Shown: positions 1 to 8,736 of the stretch, piece after piece
Layout: every line of letters begins with the position of its first letter
Position numbering within the stretch: the first letter of the stretch is position 1
From: Streptomyces sp. A2-16
GTDB taxonomy: Bacteria > Actinomycetota > Actinomycetes > Streptomycetales > Streptomycetaceae
Assembly (NCBI RefSeq): GCF_018128905.1
Contig: NZ_CP063808.1
Span: 992,001 to 1,056,000, forward strand
Length of the DNA: 64,000 bases
Reading direction: 5' to 3'
Translations under genes and position numbers: made by a program
Notes under the pieces: model-generated
Told to the model about the DNA's origin: nothing
Seen by the model: only the letters and a program-made list of their open reading frames with translations
Database searches by the model: none

Positions 1-338
1 TCGTCGACAGGCTCGCCGCTCTCGCTCGCCGAGGGGCTGCTGCTCGTGGTGGCCGAGCTGGACGCGCTCGCCGAAGGGCTGCTGCTGGTGGTGGCCGAGC
101 TCGACGCGCCCGTGGACGGGCTGCTGCTCGCGGGCGTGCTCGCCGGGTCGTCCGGGGTCGTCGCCGGGTCGGCCGGGGTGCTCGCGGGGTCCGTCGCGGT
201 GGTGTCGGCGGCGGGGGTGCTGTCCGTCGCGGTCGGCGTGGGGGACTCGTCCGCGAACGCGCTCGGCGCGGCGAACAGGGCCAGCGGCGCTATCGCGGCG
301 GTCGCGGCCGCGGCGGCCAGTGCACGACGAAGCTTCAT
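1..338 (-). CDS. Secreted Ser/Thr/Pro-rich surface protein, N-terminal part (cut by window edge)
   Basis: The first 112 codons of a minus-strand gene are visible and the rest lies left of the window. The start is ATG at 338, with GAGG about 6 nt upstream. The protein opens with a signal peptide: MKLRR, then an Ala/Leu-rich core, then a likely cleavage after residue 29 (AFA/DE). After that comes a low-complexity Thr/Pro/Asp run and two copies of a 14-residue Ser/Ala/Thr unit (SSATTSSSPSAS core). Such stalks usually carry an enzyme or cell-wall sorting region further on, and which one cannot be told here. Acts outside the membrane. The next gene diverges and they share the 339-551 promoter region. 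Confidence 0.75.
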   Translation of the reverse strand, partial: MKLRRALAAAAATAAIAPLALFAAPSAFADESPTPTATDSTPAADTTATDPASTPADPATTPDDPASTPASSSPSTGASSSATTSSSPSASASSSATTSSSPSASESGEPVD

Positions 339-551
339 GAAGACCTCGGAAGTCAGGTGTACTGCGCTGTCCGCAGCACGCGTCAGGGGAGGCCTCCGCG
401 TGTGGGGCGCGGGTGGGGCCCGTGGTTCGTGAGGTTTGATCCACGACGGGTGTGAATGGTTGTGCGGGCATTCACAGAAAACTTATGTGGGCTGAGTCAC
501 ATACAGGTTCTTCTTGTGAACACGCTTTCCAAGGCCCTAGAACTGACTCAC

Positions 552-1658
552 GTGTCAGAAGACCCCAAGATTCCCGACGACGTCTGGGAACAGTTCGCCC
601 GTGACACCGAACGGGACATCCGAGGCTCCGCCCCCAAGGAACCCTCCGCACGGGCCCGGGAGGTGACGGAGCGGCTGCGGCGACAGGAAGAGCGCGGCGA
701 ACTGCCCGAGGGCTGGCGCACCGGGCCGGCCTGGCAACAGAAGAAGAGCAGGCGCGGCCTGTGGGGCGTCCTCGGTGTCGCCGTCGCGGTCGTCGTGGCC
801 GTCGTCGCGGTGAAGCCCTCACTGGTGCCGGGCGACCTCTTCGGCGGGAGAACCTCCTCCGAGGCCGCGTCCTCCCCGCTGCCCGAGGAGACCGCGGCGC
901 CGACCGCCGCACCCTCCGCCGAGTCCTCCGCGATCCCCACCCTGGACGACCCGTTCGCAGGGTCGCCCGCCAAGCGCTGGGCCGACGGCGCCGCCGGGAT
1001 CTCCGTACCGAAGGCCGAGGCCGTCGGCGGCCGGTCGCAGGCGCAGGTCGCAAAGACGCTGGAGCTGACCAAGAAGCTGCTGGTGGAGTCGAACCTCGAC
1101 CCGGCGACGCTCCGCGGCGAACGGCCCAAGGCGGCCCTCGACGTGCTGGACCCGCTGCAGAAGGACGTTCGCGGCCTCCTGGAGACCGCCCTGCGCAAGC
1201 CGGACGAGAAGCACGACCCGCTGTGGATGTTCAGCCGCTTCGACCCCAAGGAGGCCCGGCTGGTCGGCGACGTCGTGAAGACCCGCGGCAGGATGACCTT
1301 CAAGGCGGGCGACCACGCCTCGGTGGCAGTGCACGCCGACTACACCTTCGTCTACCCCGTCGTGCAGACCAACGGCTCCACCGAGGTGACCCGCACCATC
1401 ATCCGCAGGATCCTCGACGTCGAGATCTCCGACCCGGCCAAGTACCAGGTCACCCCGGGCAAGCTCTCCGTCGTGAACTGGGATCAGGACATCAACAACT
1501 CGGCCTGCGAGGTGTACGACGGCTATCTGCACCCGTCGTTCCGCTCGGCCGAACCCACGGGGCCGGACCCCACGGGGCCGACCACGGACCCGTACGACCG
1601 CAGCAAGCCCCTCGACCCGAAGCGTGCGGAAGGCTGCGGGACGGTCTCCCGCGTCTGA
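552..1658 (+). CDS. Single-pass membrane protein, function unknown
   Basis: A 368-aa protein from the GTG at 552 (VSEDPKIPDDV). Upstream in-frame starts at 456 and 516 exist, but the acidic SEDPKIP opening looks like a natural N-terminus. None of the starts has a good ribosome site, so the start is uncertain. The N-terminal 65 residues are charged and cytoplasmic. One transmembrane segment lies at about 68-87, followed by a Ser/Pro/Ala linker and an extracytoplasmic domain of about 230 residues with many Lys/Asp pairs. I recognise no catalytic motif. It is followed by a strong terminator, so it is probably transcribed alone. A cell-surface sensor or wall-associated protein is possible but not shown. 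Confidence 0.7.
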   Translation: MSEDPKIPDDVWEQFARDTERDIRGSAPKEPSARAREVTERLRRQEERGELPEGWRTGPAWQQKKSRRGLWGVLGVAVAVVVAVVAVKPSLVPGDLFGGRTSSEAASSPLPEETAAPTAAPSAESSAIPTLDDPFAGSPAKRWADGAAGISVPKAEAVGGRSQAQVAKTLELTKKLLVESNLDPATLRGERPKAALDVLDPLQKDVRGLLETALRKPDEKHDPLWMFSRFDPKEARLVGDVVKTRGRMTFKAGDHASVAVHADYTFVYPVVQTNGSTEVTRTIIRRILDVEISDPAKYQVTPGKLSVVNWDQDINNSACEVYDGYLHPSFRSAEPTGPDPTGPTTDPYDRSKPLDPKRAEGCGTVSRV

Positions 1659-1687
1659 CGCGCCCCAACTCCCGGGCCGAGCAGGCG

Positions 1688-1723
1688 AAGGGCCCCGCGG
1701 GACGGAGCCGCGGGGCCCTTCTT
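1688..1723 (+). terminator. Intrinsic terminator
   Basis: A GC-rich inverted repeat (arms 1688-1700 and 1708-1720, aagggccccgcgg with its complement) is followed by ctttc. It lies 30 bp after the stop of the membrane protein gene and ends its transcript. Confidence 0.75.
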
Positions 1724-1730
1724 TCGTCAG

Positions 1731-2199
1731 CACCGACGTCAGGGCAGCGCCGGTGCCTGGGAGCGGCGCCGGGGGGTTGCGCCGCTTGCTCTGTGTGCCG
1801 TTGTGTGTGCCCGCAGATGGTCTGGACCTCTGGCAGTACACGGACGCAATACGAATGCGGTTGTCTGCGGAGGGACTTGGGGGCTTTCTAGGCATCGTGC
1901 TGGATGGACGCGGCCTCCGCAACCGTTTGACCCAGCCTTGTGCCGGTACTTGTCCCGCCGGTCGGCCCCGGGCGTCCCCGGAGCCGACCGTTCTCTTGGG
2001 TGACCGGGCTGCTGTCCCCTGCCGTCCGGTCACTTCCTGGAGCGAGGTCCCACGACGCACGGCACGTGCCGTACGCCTCATCGCTCCAGCGAGCCACGCG
2101 TGGTTCTGTCGGGCCCGCCCCTGGCTGGCACGGACACCACCACCAACGAGCCGGTGCGCGCCGCGGTCACGCGCCGTACGGGTGAGGCGGGGCCCGAAC
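1731..2199. other. Intergenic region without a supported gene
   Basis: About 470 bp between the terminator at 1688-1723 and the 3' end of the chorismate mutase gene. Open frames cross it on both strands, but none has a ribosome site with a plausible protein. I see no tRNA shape, repeat or operator in it. Confidence 0.5.
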
Positions 2200-2454
2200 T
2201 CAGATACGACCCCTGCACAGTTCGAGCAGCGTCATGGCGAGCGGGGTGCCCGGCTTGCCGAGCGCCTCGCGGTAGCGGCCGAGGATCTCCATCTCGCGGG
2301 CAAGGTGGACCCGCCGTCCGCCGGAGGCGATACGGGTCTGCTGGACGACGGAGGAGACGGCCATCCGTTCCTGGATCAGACCGATGATCCGGTCGTCGAG
2401 CGCGTCGATGCGCTCACGGGCGTCCGCGATGGTTGCTTCCGGTGTGGTGGTCAC
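2200..2454 (-). CDS. Chorismate mutase (AroQ type)
   Basis: An 84-aa all-helical AroQ-class chorismate mutase that converts chorismate to prephenate for phenylalanine and tyrosine synthesis, cytoplasmic. The start is GTG at 2454, with AGGAG 7 nt upstream. Family signs: the N-terminal helix ARERIDALDDRIIGLIQER, whose Arg and the ERM region line the active site, then VVQQTRIASGGRR and REMEILGRYREALG. The length is normal for a stand-alone AroQ monomer; these enzymes work as intertwined dimers. The gene diverges from guaA. A hairpin with a T-run between its probable promoter and its start suggests premature termination may control it. Confidence 0.9.
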   Translation of the reverse strand: MTTTPEATIADARERIDALDDRIIGLIQERMAVSSVVQQTRIASGGRRVHLAREMEILGRYREALGKPGTPLAMTLLELCRGRI

Positions 2455-2501
2455 GCAGGGCTCCTGGTGGGGTGGGTGCCCCCGGGCGACAGGATCCGGA
2501 A

Positions 2502-2540
2502 AACAGCAGGCGCCCCGGACCTTGTCGGCCCGGGGCGCCT
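2502..2540 (-). promoter_or_regulatory. Terminator-like hairpin in the leader of the chorismate mutase gene
   Basis: Perfect 11-bp arms (2508-2518 and 2530-2540, aggcgccccgg and complement). Read on the minus strand they are followed by TGCTGTTTT at about 2507-2499. The structure sits 45-85 bp upstream of the chorismate mutase start and is oriented as an intrinsic terminator for that gene, so it may be an attenuator. No Trp-, Phe- or Tyr-rich leader peptide is evident. Confidence 0.5.
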
Positions 2541-2723
2541 GGGAAGTCGCTTGTCAGTTGCTCAAGCAGCACGACCATGGCAGCCGGCGGGCCGGGTGCC
2601 ATAGGTAAACAGGTAGGTCGTCTGCGTGAGCATGGGAGCAGTATGCAGGGCCCCACGGGAGTGTCCAAGCCGGTTCGCATCCTGAGACCGGGCTCACCCC
2701 CGAACCGGCCCCGCCGGTCCCGG

Positions 2724-2729
2724 TAGACT
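2724..2729 (+). promoter_or_regulatory. Likely -10 box for guaA
   Basis: TAGACT, a typical Streptomyces vegetative -10 (TANNNT), lies about 40 bp before the guaA start. No clear -35 is visible. Confidence 0.4.
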
Positions 2730-2769
2730 CGGCCCCACACACACCTCGCTCACCGCCGGAAGGCAACCC

Positions 2770-4344
2770 GTGTCATCAGCGACCCCAGCCGCCCCCGACA
2801 CCGTCCTGGTCGTCGACTTCGGCGCGCAGTACGCCCAGCTCATCGCCCGCCGTGTCCGCGAGGCCCGGGTCTACAGCGAGATCGTGCCGAGCACCATGCC
2901 GGTCGCGGAGATGCTCGCCAAGAACCCGGCGGCGATCATCCTCTCCGGCGGCCCCTCCTCGGTGTACGCCGAGGGCGCCCCGCGCCTGGACGGCGAGCTC
3001 TTCGAGGCCGGCGTCCCCGTCTTCGGCATGTGCTACGGCTTCCAGCTGATGGCCACCACCCTCGGTGGCACCGTCGACAACACCGGCGCGCGCGAGTACG
3101 GCCGTACGCCGTTGCACGTATCGAAGTCGGGCTCGACCCTCTTCGAGGGCACCCCCGACGAGCAGTCGGTGTGGATGTCCCACGGCGACGCCTGCTCCGC
3201 CGCCCCCGAGGGCTTCACCGTGACCGCGTCCACCGACGTCGTCCCGGTCGCCGCCTTCGAGAACGACGAGAAGAAGCTCTACGGCGTCCAGTACCACCCC
3301 GAGGTCATGCACTCCACGCACGGCCAGCAGGTCCTGGAGCACTTCCTGTACCGGGGTGCCGGTCTGAAGCCCGACTGGACCACCGGCAACGTCATCGAGG
3401 AGCAGGTCGCCGAGATCCGCTCGCGCGTCGGCGACAAGCGCGCGATCTGCGGTCTGTCCGGCGGCGTGGACTCCGCGGTGGCCGCGGCCCTGGTCGCCCG
3501 TGCCATCGGCGACCAGCTGACCTGCGTGTACGTCGACCACGGCCTGATGCGCAAGGGCGAGACCGCGCAGGTCGAGAAGGACTTCGTGGCCGCGACCGGC
3601 GTCAAGCTGGTCGTCGTCGACGCGGAGGAGCGCTTCCTCACCGCGCTGAAGGGTGTCTCCGACCCCGAGGAGAAGCGGAAGATCATCGGCCGCGAGTTCA
3701 TCCGGGTCTTCGAGCAGGCCCAGGCCGAGATCATCGCGGACGAGGGCCCCGCGGTGGAGTTCCTCGTCCAGGGCACCCTCTACCCCGACGTGGTCGAGTC
3801 CGGCGGCGGCACCGGCACCGCCAACATCAAGTCCCACCACAACGTCGGCGGCCTCCCCGAGGACCTCGAGTTCCAGCTGATCGAGCCGCTGCGCAAGCTG
3901 TTCAAGGACGAGGTGCGGATGGTCGGCCAGGAGCTCGGGCTCCCGGACGAGATCGTCCAACGCCAGCCGTTCCCGGGTCCCGGCCTCGGCATCCGGATCG
4001 TCGGCGAGGTCACCAAGGAGCGCTTGGACCTCCTGCGCGACGCCGACGCCATCGCCCGCGAGGAGCTGACCGCGGCCGGCCTCGACCGCGACATCTGGCA
4101 GTGCCCGGTCGTCCTGCTCGCGGACGTCCGCTCGGTCGGCGTCCAGGGCGACGGCCGCACCTACGGCCACCCGATCGTCCTGCGCCCGGTCTCCTCCGAG
4201 GACGCCATGACCGCCGACTGGTCGCGGCTGCCGTACGACGTCCTCGCCCGCATCTCGACGCGGATCACGAACGAGGTGGCCGACGTCAACCGAGTGGTGC
4301 TCGACGTGACGTCGAAGCCGCCGGGGACCATCGAGTGGGAGTGA
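2770..4344 (+). CDS. guaA: GMP synthase (glutamine-hydrolysing)
   Basis: A 524-aa cytoplasmic enzyme that converts XMP + ATP + glutamine to GMP, the last step of guanine nucleotide synthesis. The start is GTG at 2770 with GGAAGG 7 nt upstream. The N-terminal class I glutamine amidotransferase domain (about 10-200) has nucleophile Cys88 in GMCYGF and the His176/Glu178 pair in YHPEV. The ATP pyrophosphatase domain has the P-loop SGGVDS at 230-235. The C-terminal dimerisation domain ends in the conserved [11 protein letters not shown]. The length equals the family norm and nothing is missing. Transcribed alone, divergent from chorismate mutase. Confidence 0.98.
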   Translation: MSSATPAAPDTVLVVDFGAQYAQLIARRVREARVYSEIVPSTMPVAEMLAKNPAAIILSGGPSSVYAEGAPRLDGELFEAGVPVFGMCYGFQLMATTLGGTVDNTGAREYGRTPLHVSKSGSTLFEGTPDEQSVWMSHGDACSAAPEGFTVTASTDVVPVAAFENDEKKLYGVQYHPEVMHSTHGQQVLEHFLYRGAGLKPDWTTGNVIEEQVAEIRSRVGDKRAICGLSGGVDSAVAAALVARAIGDQLTCVYVDHGLMRKGETAQVEKDFVAATGVKLVVVDAEERFLTALKGVSDPEEKRKIIGREFIRVFEQAQAEIIADEGPAVEFLVQGTLYPDVVESGGGTGTANIKSHHNVGGLPEDLEFQLIEPLRKLFKDEVRMVGQELGLPDEIVQRQPFPGPGLGIRIVGEVTKERLDLLRDADAIAREELTAAGLDRDIWQCPVVLLADVRSVGVQGDGRTYGHPIVLRPVSSEDAMTADWSRLPYDVLARISTRITNEVADVNRVVLDVTSKPPGTIEWE

Positions 4345-4364
4345 GCCCTTCCTCGTGAAGCGGC

Positions 4365-4832
4365 TCAGGTGCGCTTGATCGTGCGCACCGGCTCTCCGGG
4401 CTTCCAGACCTGGACGACGAGGTACTTGTCGTCCTCGACAGAGGTCCGCACGACCTCCGTCAGCTCCGTGCGGAAGAGGTGGAACGGCTCCGGCGGTTCC
4501 ACCTCTTCGGTGTACCGGGTCTTGGTCTCCGGGTCGGTGACCTCGTGTGCCCGGCCGCTGATCCGTACGTCCCCGCCGCCCATGGTCTGGCCCTCGCCCG
4601 GGTTGGCCTGGAGGCAGAAACGCGGGTCGCGCTCGAGGTCGCGTGCCTTGAGCGAGTCCGGCATCATGCCGAGCCAGAGCTCACCGTTCAGGAAGCGGAC
4701 CTCCAGGCCGGTGGTGCGCGGCGAGCCGTCCTTGCGGAGGGTCGCGAGGGTGTGATGGGTGAAGGCGCCGAAGCGCTCCTCGACGGTCCTGGCGAGGTCG
4801 GGTTCCGCGGAGGAGAAGTCTGCCCAGTTCAT
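4365..4832 (-). CDS. Pyridoxamine 5'-phosphate oxidase-like FMN/F420 split-barrel protein
   Basis: A 155-aa protein of the FMN/F420-binding split-barrel group, related to pyridoxamine-phosphate oxidase. The region THHTLATLRKDGSPRTTGLE followed by WLGMM, DLERDPRFCLQANPGEG and DVRISGRAHEV is the usual small barrel pattern. The substrate is unknown; many actinobacterial members reduce substrates with F420. The start chosen is ATG 4832 (MNWADF) with GGAAG about 10 nt upstream; an in-frame ATG at 4862 would add 10 residues. It converges on guaA with a 20-bp gap. Confidence 0.85.
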   Translation of the reverse strand: MNWADFSSAEPDLARTVEERFGAFTHHTLATLRKDGSPRTTGLEVRFLNGELWLGMMPDSLKARDLERDPRFCLQANPGEGQTMGGGDVRISGRAHEVTDPETKTRYTEEVEPPEPFHLFRTELTEVVRTSVEDDKYLVVQVWKPGEPVRTIKRT

Positions 4833-4972
4833 ACCGCGCAGTCTTCCGTCGATACCCGACATCTTCTGTCAGGTATCCATCGTGTGCGCCATCTTTACAA
4901 ACCACCCCTGTTCTCTTGCGCGGACCGACGGTAACTTCCGCCCCGTAAGGCAACCCAGTGCTGGAGGAGCAC

Positions 4973-5779
4973 ATGCACGAGACGCCCCTCGGGCCCACTC
5001 CGCCGATGCCGCTGCCCACCGAGAAGCTGCAGTTCGCGATGCCGCCGATGCACGACTCCGTCGAGGAGGAACGCCGGCACCGCAAGGAGCGGCTCGCCGG
5101 TGCGCTGCGCGTCTTCGGCCGGCTCGGCTTCGAGGACGGGGTCTCCGGGCACATCACCGCACGCGACCCCGAATTCACCGACTGCTTCTGGGTCAACCCC
5201 TTCGGCATGCCGTTCAAGCACGTCACCGTGAGCGACCTCGTGCTCGCCAACTCCGACGGGCAGGTCCTCGACGGCCGCTACCACGTCAACCAGGCGGCCT
5301 TCACCGTGCACTCCCAGGTGCACGCCGCCCGCCCCGACGTCGTCGCCGTCGCCCACTGCCACTCCGTGCACGGGCGGGCCCTGTCCACGCTCGGCGAGCT
5401 CCTCGACCCGCTCACCCAGGAGAGCTGCGCCTTCTACGAGGACCACGCCCTGTACGAGGCCTACACCGGGGTCGCCGTCGACGCCGACGAGGGCCGCCGG
5501 ATCGCCGCCGCGCTCGGGTCCCGGAAGGCGCTGGTGCTGCGCAACCACGGGCTGCTGACCGTCGGGGACTCGGTGGACGCGGCGGCCTGGTGGTTCCTGT
5601 CGCTGGAGCGCTCCAGCCAGGTGCAGCTGCTGGCCAGGGCGGCGGGACGCCCCGTGCTCATCGAGCACCGGGCCGCGGTGGCGACCCGGGAACAGCTGGG
5701 CGGGGACCTGGTGGCGTGGATCAACTACCAGCCGACCTGGCAGGACATCAGCCGCAGCGAACCGGACCTGCTGAGCTAG
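4973..5779 (+). CDS. Class II aldolase/adducin family protein
   Basis: A 268-aa protein; ATG 4973 follows GGAGGAG at ideal spacing (the GTG at 4958 overlaps this site and is unlikely). The fold is the fuculose-aldolase/adducin type: GFEDGVSGHITARDP at the N-terminal side, the metal-binding pair in VAVAHCHSVHGRALS, and a third ligand in LRNHGLLTVG. Members cleave or epimerise sugar phosphates or act as decarboxylases; the substrate cannot be told. The N-terminal 30 residues are Pro-rich and extra compared with classical aldolases. Its stop shares the CTAG at 5776-5779 with the stop of the convergent gene. Confidence 0.85.
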   Translation: MHETPLGPTPPMPLPTEKLQFAMPPMHDSVEEERRHRKERLAGALRVFGRLGFEDGVSGHITARDPEFTDCFWVNPFGMPFKHVTVSDLVLANSDGQVLDGRYHVNQAAFTVHSQVHAARPDVVAVAHCHSVHGRALSTLGELLDPLTQESCAFYEDHALYEAYTGVAVDADEGRRIAAALGSRKALVLRNHGLLTVGDSVDAAAWWFLSLERSSQVQLLARAAGRPVLIEHRAAVATREQLGGDLVAWINYQPTWQDISRSEPDLLS

Positions 5780-6675
5780 AAACCCCGCAGCACCGCGGCC
5801 TTCGTCATCGCGAACTCCTCGTCCGTGAGCACCCCCTCGCGATGCAGCTCGCCCAACTCCCGCAGTCTGCGCAGCAGTACGTCGTGATGGTCGGCCGGCG
5901 GGGGAACGGCGCCCGCGGTGAGCCGGGGGCGGCGGGCGCGTTCCTCGTCGTACGCGAGGTCGCCGCGGGTGGACGGGTGCGGCAGCCGGGCCGTGACCGC
6001 CGTCGCAACCAGGGCCGTGAGCAGGTCGCGGCGCGTGCTGCCCCACAGGTCGAGGGCGTACGGGTCCTTTTCCGGCGGCAGCTTCGAGAAGGACGTCTCG
6101 CGCGTCACGAACCGCATGAACCCGTCCTCGTAACCGGAGTTGGGCAGCCACTCGACCTGGACGAGGTCACCGATGTTGATGATCCGCGGGCCCGTCGCGC
6201 GCTTGACGCGGTCGGAGGTGTCGGCCCAGTCGATACGGAGCTGGGTGCCGTCGAAGGAGACCGTGCCGTCGGAGGAACGCACCGAGACCGGGACCGGTGG
6301 GCCGGGCAGCAGATACGTCTTCGTCGGATCCTTCGGGATCTGGTCGAGGAGGAGGGCACGACGGATCTCCTCCGCCACGTACTCGGCGACCCCGGCGCGA
6401 TCGACGTCCACGACCAGCCGGTACGGATCGGCCGGGTCCGGCAGGCGTCCGCCCGTCGCGTGCAGCAGCGGGTCCGCGCCCTCGCGCAGCCGCATCCGCA
6501 GCCGGCCGCGCTTGCGTTCCGGCTCGAACGCCACGCCCGAAATGGCCTCCAGGGGCACGGCGACCTCGCCGTACGTCTGCCGGAACAGGGGCACGGAGCG
6601 GTGGAGTCCCGGCGTGATCCGGACCGTTGTGCCGTCGAAGGCCCAGGTCCCGTCACGCTGGATGATCTCGGCCAT
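5776..6675 (-). CDS. DUF4429 domain protein with C-terminal SHOCT domain
   Basis: A 299-aa soluble protein. Two tandem DUF4429 repeats are visible: residues about 1-125, opening IIQRDGTWAFDGTTVRITPG, and about 130-235, opening VRSSDGTVSFDGTQLRIDWAD. Both are PH-like beta-rich modules. The last 30 residues (LLRRLRELGELHREGVLTDEEFAMTKAAVLRGF region) form a SHOCT helix pair, a short module that mediates oligomerisation. The function is unknown; DUF4429-SHOCT proteins are common in Streptomyces. The stop codon overlaps the convergent aldolase-like gene by 4 bp, so the two mRNAs overlap at their 3' ends. Confidence 0.85.
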   Translation of the reverse strand: MAEIIQRDGTWAFDGTTVRITPGLHRSVPLFRQTYGEVAVPLEAISGVAFEPERKRGRLRMRLREGADPLLHATGGRLPDPADPYRLVVDVDRAGVAEYVAEEIRRALLLDQIPKDPTKTYLLPGPPVPVSVRSSDGTVSFDGTQLRIDWADTSDRVKRATGPRIINIGDLVQVEWLPNSGYEDGFMRFVTRETSFSKLPPEKDPYALDLWGSTRRDLLTALVATAVTARLPHPSTRGDLAYDEERARRPRLTAGAVPPPADHHDVLLRRLRELGELHREGVLTDEEFAMTKAAVLRGF

Positions 6676-7007
6676 ACGGAAATTCTCGCAGCCGGGTCAA
6701 CACGGCGGGTCCCCCTTCACCCGCGCTGACCAGACCTGGCGGACGGGGGTGGTGTGCGGTAGGGCACAATTCGCTGTCATCGCGGGGGAGTTGTTCCGGG
6801 GGTCCGTCGGGCTTCTTGGGGCTTCGCGGGGCTTGGGGCTTCGCCAGGCTCGGGGCTTTGCGGGGCTTGGGGCTTTGCGGGCTTGGGGCGCCAGGGGTTG
6901 TGGGTTCCGCGGTCGGCCGTGTGGGTCTGTCCGTGGTGCAGTCGGTCGGCCGTGCGGTCATGTGGGGTCGGAGAGGCACAAGAGTCGTGGGAAGGCGGGC
7001 GTCGGGC
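6676..7007. other. Promoter-side intergenic region with G-rich low-complexity stretch
   Basis: The gap holds the start regions of two divergent genes. At about 6813-6894 it carries a degenerate array of ggggctt/ttgcggggctt units, rich in G on the plus strand. No gene is supported. Confidence 0.5.
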
Positions 7008-8297
7008 GTGGCGGTGCAGGAAGCGAGACAGGGCGCGGCCGGGGGTCTGCCCGGCGGTGCGCACGAAGGCGGCTGCACCTGTGGGGACTGCCCGCACGGA
7101 GCGCGGGCCGGGCACCGGCGGGCGGTGGCCGAATTCCTACTGAAACGGGACGAGTTCGCCGCGGGGCAGGGCCTGCCCGCGGCCGTGGCGCACTCCGCGT
7201 CGGCCTCCCGGCAGTGGGTCTCGGAGGAACTGACCCAGTCCGCCGAGGTCATGGCCGAGCGGGCGCGGGCGGAGGGCGCCGCCTGGCTCGCGCGGCTGTG
7301 GCGCCGTACCGCGTACACGGTGTGGGCCGCTGTCGTGGTGCTGCTGCTCGTCCAGGCGCTGACCGCCATCGGGGCCGGGTGGACCGCGGCACGCACCGCC
7401 GGGCTGCTGGCGGCACTCCTGGTCGCGGGGGCACTGACCGCTGCGTCCTGGTTCCACCGGGCCCGCGGTGGGGTGCTCGCTCCGGTCATCGGCGAGGACA
7501 ACCGGCTGTCCACCTCGCGGGCCGTCGCGGTGGCCTGGGTGCTGTTCGTCGCCTACGCGGTGCTGGTCCTGGTGGGGCGGCTGGCCGCGGCCTCCGACCG
7601 TCGTGAGCGGGACGCGCTGATCGCCGGGCTCGACCTGGCCCGGGGCGCGGGGGTCGTGACCGTGCTGGCCGTGGTGTGCGGGATCGCTGTGCTGGTGCGG
7701 CGGGTGGTCGGGCTGCGGGTGCTCGGGCAGCGGCTGCAGAAGGTACGGGCGGATCGGCCTCGCGCGGCCGACCTGCTGACGGACGACTCCGGGCGGGGGG
7801 CCTTCGCCGACATTCAGTACGTCGTGATCGGCGCCGTGGCCCTGCTGTTCGCGGGTGTGCGGCTGGCCCGGCGGCCGGATCAGCTGCCGGATCTGCCGTG
7901 GGGGCTGGCGGTGGTCGTGCTGGTGTCCGCGGCCACGTATGTGGCGGGGAAGTACGCGGAGGGCGGGCGGCCGGTGATCCTCTCCGTGGTGCGGTCGCGT
8001 GAGGCGGGGGACCTGGACGGGCCCATCCGCACCGGGGACGACATCGAGATCAGGGGCGCCGGGTTCGTGCCGCCGGGGGCGCAGCGGGCGGATCGGCTGT
8101 CCCGGATGGTGGTGCGGATCGGGCCGGTGAACGTGCACGTGCCGTTGGTGCCGGTGGCCGGGGGGTTCAGCAACCCCACGGACGAGGTGCTGACCGTGCC
8201 GGTGCCGGCGGATGTGGAGCCGGGGCGGGTGGAGGTGCAGGTGGTGACGGCTGCGGGGGTGGAGACGAATCGGTACGCGATCGATGTGACGGACTGA
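7008..8297 (+). CDS. Multi-pass membrane protein with N-terminal Cys motif
   Basis: A 429-aa protein from GTG 7008; ATG 6960 and ATG 6816 are in frame, but their extra sequence is translated low-complexity DNA. The N-terminal region has GGCTCGDCPHG, a compact CxCxxC site that could bind zinc or an Fe-S centre. Four or more hydrophobic segments follow (about residues 100-120, 125-145, 165-185, 210-230, 275-295, 305-325). The C-terminal 110 residues form a soluble beta-rich domain (ILSVVRSREAG ... NRYAIDVTD) resembling an IPT/Ig-like fold (GDDIEIRGAGFVPPG). No function is known to me. RBS is weak (GGAAGG about 13 nt upstream). Confidence 0.65.
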   Translation: MAVQEARQGAAGGLPGGAHEGGCTCGDCPHGARAGHRRAVAEFLLKRDEFAAGQGLPAAVAHSASASRQWVSEELTQSAEVMAERARAEGAAWLARLWRRTAYTVWAAVVVLLLVQALTAIGAGWTAARTAGLLAALLVAGALTAASWFHRARGGVLAPVIGEDNRLSTSRAVAVAWVLFVAYAVLVLVGRLAAASDRRERDALIAGLDLARGAGVVTVLAVVCGIAVLVRRVVGLRVLGQRLQKVRADRPRAADLLTDDSGRGAFADIQYVVIGAVALLFAGVRLARRPDQLPDLPWGLAVVVLVSAATYVAGKYAEGGRPVILSVVRSREAGDLDGPIRTGDDIEIRGAGFVPPGAQRADRLSRMVVRIGPVNVHVPLVPVAGGFSNPTDEVLTVPVPADVEPGRVEVQVVTAAGVETNRYAIDVTD

Positions 8298-8736
8298 GGG
8301 GGGCCTGCGGCGGCCTGTTTCGGTTCGGTGGGGGCGTGTGTAGCGCGTGCGGTTCGGTGGGTGGGTCGGGGCCGGGGTGGGGGGTGTCCGTCCTCGGTCC
8401 GGCGGTTGCTGTGCCTTGAGATGCGCTTGGCGACGGACGCCGGCCGCTGCGGGCGGACACCCCCCACCCCGTCCCCTTCCCGCCGTACGCGGCTTACGCC
8501 CCGTGGTACCGCGCGATCCGGCGAACGGCTCGTGGTGGCGCCGGGTCACTGCAACCCCCCAGGGGCGCGGGGAACTGCGCGACCAGCCACGACGGACCCG
8601 CACCCGCCCGACCACCTGATCCGGCACCCCCATAGGCGCCCGGCACAAACTTCGGTTCGTGTTGAGCAGCGCAGCGCCCCCGTGCGTATCGTCTTGTGAG
8701 GGGTCTCGGCACGCTGGTGAGAGGCGGCTCGACGCG
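8298..8736. other. Intergenic region carrying a dispersed Streptomyces repeat
   Basis: A 439-bp gap. Apart from the repeat at 8558-8606 I see only GC-rich filler; no ribosome site or credible gene on either strand. Confidence 0.5.
8558..8606 (+). repeat. Dispersed intergenic repeat, copy 1
   Basis: The 31-bp core 8558-8588 (begins cccaggggcgcgggg, ends gcgcgaccagcc) is identical to the reverse complement of 24448-24478. In both copies acccgcacccg follows after a short variable spacer. I recall this motif as frequent between genes in Streptomyces chromosomes. It is not a transposon end as far as can be seen. Confidence 0.7.

Noticed and set aside
1624..2604. 326-codon plus-strand frame over chorismate mutase
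   Set aside because: It begins inside the previous gene, runs through a terminator and lies opposite a clear AroQ protein.
2776..4170. 464-codon minus-strand frame opposite guaA
   Set aside because: It is the mirror of guaA with an Asp/Val/Leu/Arg-rich nonsense protein; typical shadow frame of high-GC coding DNA.
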